Source: a bacterium
GTDB lineage: Bacteria > SZUA-79 > Acidulodesulfobacterales > Acidulodesulfobacteraceae
Direction of reading: 5' to 3'
Assembly (NCBI GenBank): GCA_021784835.1
Contig: JAJYHI010000137.1
Span: forward strand, 1 to 8,287
DNA length: 8,287 bases
A model generated the notes under the pieces. It was given only the letters and a program-made list of their open reading frames with translations, had not been told where the DNA came from and ran no database searches. Each line of letters starts with the position of its first letter. The stretch's first letter is position 1. The position numbers and the translations under genes are program-made. Below, in pieces: positions 1 through 6,356 of the stretch.

Positions 1-1067
1 CCTTTCAAAAACTGATGTTTCGAAAAAACGCCGTCGTTTATTTCCGGTTTTACTTCAATTTTTTTACCGGTAAAATTGGTCGCGTTTATTACGAATTTAT
101 TTAAAAAATAACCTTTTAATTTTGGGGAATTATAATTCCAATAGTGGTAAAGATTGTAATTTGCGGCGGTAAACCTTATTTTCCCTACCCTGAAAGGCGC
201 AAGATACATTAATCCAGCTATAGCTAATAGAACTACCGCGAGAAAACCGGCTTTATAATTTAAAAAAGAAAGCCTGTTGTTTTCTCCCCTGAAGCCGAAT
301 TTAATAAATTTTTCGGGGCAGGCATCGACACATTTGGCGCAGTTAAAACACGTCCTGAAATGCGTATTTCTCGGGTCGAAGCCCTGAGGGCAGACGTCTT
401 TGCAATCCGTGCAGGTTTTGCATGCCGTCCCGGAAGGCTTATAGCTTATGCCTATAGAATTTTCGTCCGACAGCGACGACTGCGTGTAGCCGTATAAACA
501 GTAATCGCACATCTTAGGCCTTAATACCGTTAAATCCATTATGAATAAAGGAAACACGACGAGCAGAGGATATATAAGATTCTCAAAATTAAACGAACCG
601 GAAGAATTAAAATTAATAAAATAAGAGGATACGGAATAAGTCAAGGCGGCGGATAAAATTCCTATAAACATATACACCGCTATCTTTTCGGAAAACCCTG
701 GCTTTATTTTCGATTTCCCGTTCTTAACCGAACTTTTGCCGAATATTTTTCTTATTTTATTTATAACGTAATCCCTGAATTCGTAAAGGGTAAGCTGTGG
801 GCAGAAAAAACCGCACCAGACTCTCCCGAATAACAGATATATCAAATATCCCGCTATAACCAGAAACGATAAAAACAGCGTAACTTCATAAACCGATACG
901 GAATTCAGATATATCTGGCGATGCAAAAAAAAGATTGAATCGGTTTTTTTATCCAATCTGACAAACCCTAAAACAGGAGTTAAAAATAACAAAAAGATTA
1001 TTAAAATCTGGGTAAATCTTCTTAAAACCAAAAGTCCGGTAATCTTTGAATCTTTAATTTTTTCCAT
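1..1067 (-). CDS. Second CcoG/FixG-like membrane iron-sulfur protein (C-terminus cut by window edge)
   Basis: An open frame runs from an ATG at 1067 to the left edge: 355 codons without a stop, the C-terminal end missing. Seen: hydrophobic spans near residues 17-36, 60-80, 130-150, 163-182 and 272-290; GRVWCGFFCPQ at 81-91; a CDYCLYGYTQ stretch at 187-196; and two 4Fe-4S motifs, C216/C219/C222/C226-Pro and C240/C243/C246/C250-Pro. This is the NapH/CcoG architecture, and the residues after span 5 look like the start of the periplasmic FixG C-terminal domain. CcoG proteins are linked to Cu(II) reduction during cbb3 oxidase assembly; NapH-type proteins pass electrons from quinol. The start is supported by GAGG at 1079-1076, 8 nt away and overlapping the stop of the upstream ccoG-like gene, 10 bases off, so the two are probably co-translated. 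It is clearly diverged from that neighbour, so its exact role is uncertain. Confidence 0.85.
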   Translation of the reverse strand, partial: MEKIKDSKITGLLVLRRFTQILIIFLLFLTPVLGFVRLDKKTDSIFFLHRQIYLNSVSVYEVTLFLSFLVIAGYLIYLLFGRVWCGFFCPQLTLYEFRDYVINKIRKIFGKSSVKNGKSKIKPGFSEKIAVYMFIGILSAALTYSVSSYFINFNSSGSFNFENLIYPLLVVFPLFIMDLTVLRPKMCDYCLYGYTQSSLSDENSIGISYKPSGTACKTCTDCKDVCPQGFDPRNTHFRTCFNCAKCVDACPEKFIKFGFRGENNRLSFLNYKAGFLAVVLLAIAGLMYLAPFRVGKIRFTAANYNLYHYWNYNSPKLKGYFLNKFVINATNFTGKKIEVKPEINDGVFSKHQFLK

Positions 1068-1077
1068 TTTCGCCGCC

Positions 1078-2328
1078 TCATTTTTTCGTTATAAAAAAAA
1101 TCGTCTTTTTTATAGAAATTACTTTCCCCCTTGAGTTTAAAATCTGAAATTCTACTGGATAAGGTCCAGTTTTTAATTTCCTTTCTATGTTTCTTCCGTT
1201 ATTTATATAAAGCACCGGATAAGCCGTTACGCTTTCATGGGGCATTACGGTTAACGAACCGCCGGAGAAAAAATGGAGTTTTAAGTTTGGGTTAACGGCT
1301 TTTAGAGTCAACCGCCTTGTTTGAGCGGAAGCGTTTTCGACTATGAGCTTATACTTGTTGGCGATAATTTTATCGTTCGATATAAAAGCCTGATTTACGT
1401 TAAATATCGATTGATTCAAATAATGGTAATTAGAAAATTTAGCGATAAATATTACAAAAGACCCTATCAACAAAAATAATGCAATAGATACTTTATAAAA
1501 AAACGGCCTGTTTTTAGCCTGATTTTTTTTATCCTCTTCCAACCCGAAAGAATAATATAAATTCTTCCCTTCTTCATTCTTAGAGTCGAATCTTTCCCTG
1601 CATGCGTCTATACAGTATCCGCAGTTAACGCACTGAATCTGAAGGGCTTTTTTTCTTGGGTCTATTTTCATAAAACAGGCGTCGGTGCAGTTGCTGCAGT
1701 CTTTGCATAAAGCGTTATCAGCCGGTTTATATTCTATTCTTAAAGTTCTCGAATCGTTGAACAAAAACTGGATAAATCCGTATGGACAGGCATAAATGCA
1801 GTATTTATGCCTCAACAAAACCATGTCGAATATTATTAAGGCCGTGACCGCTCCGGCAATGAGCCACAGATACGGGGTCAGGTAATTCGGCTCCAAAAAA
1901 GCATGCTTTATAATTAACGCGGGCGGCACGAAATATGCTATTAAATTAAACCCTATAAACAGCGACAACACCGTCATAAAAATCAAAACCGCCGCATATA
2001 TAACCGGCTTTGAAACCGCCGTCGCCTTTTTTTTTATATATTCGAACAACCCTTCGAATATCTGGGACAATATCGTCTGCGGGCATATGAATCCGCAATA
2101 AACCCTTCCGAAAACTATAGAAACAAAAATAAACGCAAATAAGATAAAAAGCAGAAAAAGCCATAATACGTAAAATTCGTTAATAAAATAATATCTGCCG
2201 AATAAAACGATTGTTCCTTTTAAAACATTCATTCTTATTATATTAAGCAACGGGGCGGCTATAATAAACAACGTCGAAATTACCAGTAATATTTTGCTTA
2301 TAAGTTTTATACTTATATTATATTTCAT
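1078..2328 (-). CDS. ccoG: CcoG (FixG/RdxA-type) cbb3 oxidase accessory protein, 4Fe-4S
   Basis: 416 aa, shorter than the roughly 470 aa of classical CcoG because the N-terminal cytoplasmic extension is missing. Five spans are visible near residues 10-32, 50-73, 107-130, 150-172 and 279-296. Diagnostic motifs: GRVYCGFICPQT at 75-86, CIYACPYGFIQ at 177-187, and a two-cluster ferredoxin segment with C208/C211/C214/C218 and C233/C236/C239/C243. The usual Pro after the fourth Cys of the first cluster is Phe here. Residues from about 300 onward form the beta-rich FixG C-terminal domain. Members of this family sit in the inner membrane, are needed for efficient cbb3 assembly and have been reported to reduce Cu(II). 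Its place after ccoI and ccoS fits that role. AGGAG at 2344-2340 lies 11 nt before the ATG, a slightly long spacing. It is separated from the genes before it by a 153-base spacer with a stem-loop. Confidence 0.92.
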   Translation of the reverse strand: MKYNISIKLISKILLVISTLFIIAAPLLNIIRMNVLKGTIVLFGRYYFINEFYVLWLFLLFILFAFIFVSIVFGRVYCGFICPQTILSQIFEGLFEYIKKKATAVSKPVIYAAVLIFMTVLSLFIGFNLIAYFVPPALIIKHAFLEPNYLTPYLWLIAGAVTALIIFDMVLLRHKYCIYACPYGFIQFLFNDSRTLRIEYKPADNALCKDCSNCTDACFMKIDPRKKALQIQCVNCGYCIDACRERFDSKNEEGKNLYYSFGLEEDKKNQAKNRPFFYKVSIALFLLIGSFVIFIAKFSNYHYLNQSIFNVNQAFISNDKIIANKYKLIVENASAQTRRLTLKAVNPNLKLHFFSGGSLTVMPHESVTAYPVLYINNGRNIERKLKTGPYPVEFQILNSRGKVISIKKTIFFITKK

Positions 2329-2402
2329 ATATCTATATACTCCTATATATCATAGAAACCAAACCCCACCCCGATTCAATTCCGATTTGTTTATAATGGT
2401 CT

Positions 2403-2449
2403 CCGCGGCAATATTTCCGAATTCATGCATATAAGAAAATTTGCCGCGG
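2403..2449 (-). repeat. GC-rich inverted repeat / stem-loop between the 44-aa gene and ccoG
   Basis: CCGCGGCAA at 2403-2411 pairs perfectly with TTGCCGCGG at 2441-2449. After a two-base mismatch the stem continues for four pairs (2414-2417 with 2435-2438), leaving a 17-nt loop. It stands out against the AT-rich spacer. No U-run follows on either strand, so it does not look like a complete intrinsic terminator. It lies in the transcript between the oxidase and ccoG genes, where it could protect the 3' end of a processed mRNA or weaken read-through. The structure is seen; the role is inferred. Confidence 0.65.
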
Positions 2450-2482
2450 ATAGTTAAAGAAGGTAATAAATAATATTGCGTT

Positions 2483-2617
2483 TTACCAGTAAAGATACAA
2501 ATAAACCACTCCCCAGATAACAAGACCTGCAATGACAAACATAAGCCAGACGGGCATTGCTCCGTGTCCGGCGCTTACCTCGATGTTCGAGGATTCTTCG
2601 GAATGACTTTCGCTCAT
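2483..2617 (-). CDS. 44-aa single-span membrane protein, possible cbb3 small subunit or CcoP anchor-like
   Basis: A small frame with a strong GGAGG at 2628-2624, 6 nt before the ATG. The 44-aa product has an acidic, Ser/Glu-rich head (MSESHSEESSN), a GHGAMPVW junction at residues 17-24 and one hydrophobic span to the end (about 23-43), closing with YLYLYW. It has no Lys or Arg, so the positive-inside rule gives no orientation. It has no CxxCH and no cysteine at all. The hydrophilic start followed by Met-Pro-x-Trp and an aromatic span resembles the membrane anchor at the N-terminus of CcoP-type cytochromes, and its size is near that of CcoQ. It lies 52 bases after ccoS and before ccoG, inside the oxidase operon. 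I infer a structural small subunit of the oxidase; the identity is not proven and I give no symbol. Confidence 0.75.
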   Translation of the reverse strand: MSESHSEESSNIEVSAGHGAMPVWLMFVIAGLVIWGVVYLYLYW

Positions 2618-2669
2618 AATAAACCTCCATGCTTTAAAATTAAAATAAATAAAAATGCCTGTTATTGAA

Positions 2670-2831
2670 TTAATGCCTTAATTTAGCGCTTCTTTCTTCA
2701 TTTTTAAGCATTCTTTTCGCTATTTCTTCCGGATTTTTAAATTGTCCGGTTTTTATGCCCCAGTATAATAAAAAGAAAAATCCGAGACCCATAAAAAGAC
2801 TCATTAGAATAAGTATAAGATAAAAAAACAT
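2670..2831 (-). CDS. ccoS: CcoS, cbb3 oxidase maturation protein
   Basis: 53 aa, the usual size for CcoS. One N-terminal membrane span (about residues 2-24) is followed by YWGIKTGQFKNPEE and then RMLKNEE, matching the family pattern of an aromatic-rich span, then GQFxDxE, then a short charged tail with xxLxDE. CcoS is a small inner-membrane protein needed for insertion of haem and CuB cofactors into CcoN; without it the oxidase assembles but is inactive in species where it was studied. The ATG at 2831 is 5 bases after the ccoI stop codon, and its Shine-Dalgarno (AAGGGGGTG) overlaps that stop, so translation is probably coupled to ccoI. The ccoI-ccoS order is the classical one. Confidence 0.9.
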   Translation of the reverse strand: MFFYLILILMSLFMGLGFFFLLYWGIKTGQFKNPEEIAKRMLKNEERSAKLRH

Positions 2832-2836
2832 TTTGT

Positions 2837-5407
2837 TCACCCCCTTACGGTATTTAATATTGTTTTTTGGATTATTTTTTCATTCCGCGCTTTTGAGGCG
2901 AGGTTTTGTTTAAGCCTGCGTATCTTTAAAGAATTTACGGTTATAAAAATGCTGGATGCCATCATGGAGACTGCGGCGCTTAAAGGATTAAGCACGCCTA
3001 TAACCGCCAAAGGTATCGCGATGAAATTATATATAAAAGAAAATAAAAGATTCTCCTTTATAATCTTTTTAATGTCGGAAGAAATTTTAAATAATTCGAT
3101 AATGGATTTTAAATTCCCGTCTAATAAAACCGCGTTTGAACGGTTAAACGGGATTTCATATTTTGAGGGAGAAAGAATGGAAACATCGGACTCTTCCATC
3201 GCCGGAATATCGTTTAAACCGTCTCCCGCAAACACGATCGTTCCCCTTTTTTTATTGTTTTTTAAATTTTTTATAAATTCCAGCTTGTCTTCCGGTTTCA
3301 TTTTAAAATAAGCATCGTCCGCGGATATCCCGACGGCGGATGCAATAAACTTAACTGCAGGTTCGCTGTCTCCGCTTAGCATTACAACTTTTTTACCGAG
3401 GCCTCTAATGCCTTCTATAGCCTCGGCGGCGCCGTCTTTTATTCTGTCGGCGATTACAAAGAAGCATTTTAACACGCCCCCTATGCTTAAATAAACTGCC
3501 GTTGCGCCTTCTTTTTCATATTCTAAAGCTCTTATTGCAATTTCTTTGCTTATGCCTATACCGTTTATTTTTAAAAATTCTTCATTCCCGATAAAAACAT
3601 CCGAATTTTTATATTTTGCGGCAACGCCGAAACCTGTTTTAAATATAACGTTCGAAATATCTTCTTCCGCAACCTTTTTGCCGGCTGAAGACTGTTTCAA
3701 ATCGTTTTCGGATTTTATTTTAAACGCTTCGGCTACCCTGTCGGTAATATTCTTTTCGATTATTCCCGCAACCTGAATAAATTCGCTTTTTAAAGCTTCT
3801 GCAGATAGATTTCCTGCTTCGACAGAGAGAACGACTTCGCGTATCGACGGCAATCCTTCGGTTATAGTCCCGGTTTTATCGAAAACGACCGTATCAGCCT
3901 TATTTAAAATTTCAAAAGTTTCGGCGCCGTTTATCAATATATCGTCCTTCTGTATTTTCGATATAGCGTTTGTTATTACCAACGGGGCGGCAAGACCGAA
4001 AGCGCAGGGGCATGCCACGACCAGCACCGAAATAAATCTGGTTATCGACAAATCGATATTCCCGGTGAAAAAATAATAGCAAATAAAGGTTAAAAAAGAG
4101 ACGCCGACTATAATAGGCACAAAAATTTTGGATATTTCGTCTATATATCTTAACGGCTCTATTTTCATATTGTATGCCTTTTCGGCAAATCTTATCATTT
4201 TAAAAAGATAACTTTTATAAACTTCGGCTTCAGCCTTGATTTTTATCGTTTCGCCTTTATTTATCGAGCCGGCAAAAACTTTTCCTCCCGATTCCTTATT
4301 GACGGACAGCGGCTCTCCGCTGAACATAGATTCGTCTATCGTCGCATATTCGGAAATAAGTTTCCCGTCTGCAGGTACCGGCTCGCCGGTTTTAACGGAT
4401 AATATATCGCCTTCCTTAACGTCTTTTATATCTATGTTTTTTTCTCCTCCTTCCGCAATTAATACCGCAGAATCTGGTTTCAACCGCGTTAAATTATGCA
4501 GTCCGGAAAGAGAAGACCTTTTAGCCGAAGCCTCAAGAAACTTGCCGAATGTAATTAAAATCAATATCATAGCCGCAGTATCAAAAAATACCCCGGAACT
4601 TCTTTTATAAAATCCGAAAGTAATAAAAGAACTGTAAAGGTAAGCCGATAAAACTCCTATAGAAATTAAAGTATCGGAATTGTAAGCCAGCGAAAAAAGC
4701 TTTTTAAACGCACTTTTAAATATTGGAAAGCCGACGACTAAAACTATTGCGGAGGTAAAAGCCCATAAAATAAAATGGCTGTAATTTACGATTTGGCTTC
4801 TTAGCTTCAAAAAATATTTAGAATATAACAGCAGTGAAAATACCATTATATTCATAGACATAAAAACGCCGAATCCGAATCTGGCGAGCAGGGAATACGA
4901 TTCTTCTTTAAGATTATCGTAGCTGTTGTCGTATTCGGAAATAGAATATCCTAATTTTTTTAAAACGGTTTTTATATTTTTTATATTGGATACATCTTTG
5001 TCGAAATTTAGCGTGACTGTATGGCTGACCGGATTTACTTTTGCGCTTATAACGTTTTCCTGAAGCTCCAGCGCCTTTTCTATTACCGGTATGCAGGAAG
5101 TGCAGGTTACTCCCTTAATGCCGAAACTTACGCAGTTATCCGAAACGGATAAAGCGGGGGCATTTTTTTCTTTTTTCAAAATAGGCGCCCGACCCCTTAA
5201 TTCGATATCGTTAATAATAAAATCGGATATAGAACTTTCGCCTTTATCAAGGGTCAGGTAGCCTATTTTACAGCCGTAACAGCAGAAGTTTAACATATAG
5301 GGGGGTGTTTTAACTTCCGCCGTTATCGGCCGTTTAACTTTTGCCCCGCAAAAATCGCAGCTTGCGGGCTTTTGTTTTTCTTTTATTTTATTTATAAAAT
5401 CAAACAT
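2837..5407 (-). CDS. ccoI: CcoI/FixI-type copper-translocating P1B ATPase
   Basis: 856 aa with the full CcoI layout. Residues 17-46 hold the N-terminal metal-binding module (C17xxC20 and FCCYGC at 41-46) typical of CcoI. An HMA domain follows with GVTCTSC at 99-105. The ATPase core has actuator motif SGEP at 363-366, the transmembrane copper site C466-P-C468, phosphorylation site DKTGT with Asp510, MLSGD at 676-680 and GDGLND at 728-733. The last two spans carry YN (793-794), MxxSS (816-819) and the N825-S826 pair usual in Cu(I) ATPases. It moves Cu(I) across the inner membrane to supply CuB of CcoN. Odd point: the conserved SEHP motif of the nucleotide-binding domain is replaced, with Asp556-Arg557 where His-Pro is expected, although the later GxG motif (G592, G594) is kept. 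The start lies 13 bases after the ccoO stop with only a weak GCGG as ribosome site, suggesting coupling to ccoO. Confidence 0.95.
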   Translation of the reverse strand: MFDFINKIKEKQKPASCDFCGAKVKRPITAEVKTPPYMLNFCCYGCKIGYLTLDKGESSISDFIINDIELRGRAPILKKEKNAPALSVSDNCVSFGIKGVTCTSCIPVIEKALELQENVISAKVNPVSHTVTLNFDKDVSNIKNIKTVLKKLGYSISEYDNSYDNLKEESYSLLARFGFGVFMSMNIMVFSLLLYSKYFLKLRSQIVNYSHFILWAFTSAIVLVVGFPIFKSAFKKLFSLAYNSDTLISIGVLSAYLYSSFITFGFYKRSSGVFFDTAAMILILITFGKFLEASAKRSSLSGLHNLTRLKPDSAVLIAEGGEKNIDIKDVKEGDILSVKTGEPVPADGKLISEYATIDESMFSGEPLSVNKESGGKVFAGSINKGETIKIKAEAEVYKSYLFKMIRFAEKAYNMKIEPLRYIDEISKIFVPIIVGVSFLTFICYYFFTGNIDLSITRFISVLVVACPCAFGLAAPLVITNAISKIQKDDILINGAETFEILNKADTVVFDKTGTITEGLPSIREVVLSVEAGNLSAEALKSEFIQVAGIIEKNITDRVAEAFKIKSENDLKQSSAGKKVAEEDISNVIFKTGFGVAAKYKNSDVFIGNEEFLKINGIGISKEIAIRALEYEKEGATAVYLSIGGVLKCFFVIADRIKDGAAEAIEGIRGLGKKVVMLSGDSEPAVKFIASAVGISADDAYFKMKPEDKLEFIKNLKNNKKRGTIVFAGDGLNDIPAMEESDVSILSPSKYEIPFNRSNAVLLDGNLKSIIELFKISSDIKKIIKENLLFSFIYNFIAIPLAVIGVLNPLSAAVSMMASSIFITVNSLKIRRLKQNLASKARNEKIIQKTILNTVRG

Positions 5408-5420
5408 AATTTAACCGCTT

Positions 5421-6308
5421 TTACGCCGTTTTTTTCTGCGAAAAAGTTTTAATATAATACAATACCTGCCATATCTGATTCGGTTTTAGCGAAGTTGCCC
5501 ATTCCGGCATAGAAGTATGAGGCACTCCCTGAGCTATTCTTGTATAGATATCTTTGTCCGATGAACCGTATTTCTTGATCCATTTGCCGGACGTAAAATT
5601 CCACGGTTTCGGCGTTAAACTTGCCGCGGCGGGACCGTTTCCGCCGCCTTTTACTCCGTGACATCCTTGACAGTTAGCATTGTAAATTTTCATGCCTTCC
5701 TGCACCGCCTGCGGCGAATTAGTAACGACGGCAGAAACCGTACTTACCTGTGCGGCTTTATACTGCCAGTAGCTCTTATATCCCGTTCCTTCAGCGACAT
5801 CGGTTCCCAGAGTCTGAAGATAGGCTACAAGTTCCACCGCTCTTTTAGTCGGCTTGGCTGCGCTTCCATGAAACAGCCACGGATAAGGCTGCATTATCGT
5901 ACCGGGAGAAACAGAGTTAGGGTCGTATAAATGGGCATATTGCCAATCATTTGTATGCTTTCCGCCTTCGTCCGACAAGTCCGGACCTATTCTTCTTTTG
6001 CCCATAAGCATAGGCAGTTGATAGTTATAAGTTCCAGCCTGGGCAACTGGACCGTAATACTGTTTTTCTCCGGAAACCGGCCTAACGAACTGCGAATGGC
6101 ATACCCAACATCCTTCGTGGATATAGACCAACCTACCTTTCGCCGCAAGTCCGGTAAGTTCGCTGACCGGCTCAGCTTTTCCTTTAAGATTTATTATAGT
6201 ATGAGTGCTTTGCTTAGGCTGAAGCCACGGAATAATGCCGACTACAACGAATCCTAAAAGGAAAAATCCAAAGCCGGCTATTAATATGACGTTACCGCTC
6301 CTTTTCAT
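5421..6308 (-). CDS. ccoO: Cbb3 oxidase subunit II (CcoO) fused to a C-terminal monohaem cytochrome c domain
   Basis: 295 aa, against about 200 for classical CcoO. An N-terminal anchor spans residues 7-27. The CcoO domain follows: haem c site C67-W-V-C70-H71 in GCWVCHSQFVRPV, the GPDLSDEGG and HLYDPNSV signatures, and Met139 in TIMQPYPW as likely sixth ligand. From about residue 200 a second cytochrome c domain begins, with C213-Q-G-C216-H217 and Met267 in HTSMPEW as its probable axial ligand, ending in a YYIKTF helix typical of class I cytochromes. The protein carries electrons in the periplasm to CcoN. The added haem domain may do the job of CcoP, which is not present in the window. AAGGAG at 6322-6317 lies 8 nt before the ATG. 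It sits 48 bases after ccoN, as expected. Confidence 0.95.
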   Translation of the reverse strand: MKRSGNVILIAGFGFFLLGFVVVGIIPWLQPKQSTHTIINLKGKAEPVSELTGLAAKGRLVYIHEGCWVCHSQFVRPVSGEKQYYGPVAQAGTYNYQLPMLMGKRRIGPDLSDEGGKHTNDWQYAHLYDPNSVSPGTIMQPYPWLFHGSAAKPTKRAVELVAYLQTLGTDVAEGTGYKSYWQYKAAQVSTVSAVVTNSPQAVQEGMKIYNANCQGCHGVKGGGNGPAAASLTPKPWNFTSGKWIKKYGSSDKDIYTRIAQGVPHTSMPEWATSLKPNQIWQVLYYIKTFSQKKTA

Positions 6309-6356
6309 AAATTTATCTCCTTACTTAAATTTTTTAATTTTCGAATATAACCGCTA

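Noticed and set aside
2350..2538. 62-codon minus-strand frame between ccoG and the 44-aa gene
   Set aside because: It overlaps the better supported 44-aa gene in another frame, runs through the GC-rich stem-loop, lacks a good ribosome site and has no recognisable domain.
2949..4610. Plus-strand open frames of 76 to 124 codons inside ccoI
   Set aside because: They are antisense shadows of a gene whose minus-strand frame carries all P1B ATPase motifs; none has a family-like sequence.
5658..6257. Plus-strand open frames opposite ccoO
   Set aside because: Antisense to the haem-binding frame, without coherent domains or ribosome sites.
6309..6356. Small inverted repeat AAATTAAAAAATTT between ccoN and ccoO
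   Set aside because: Too short and AT-only; expected by chance in this base composition.
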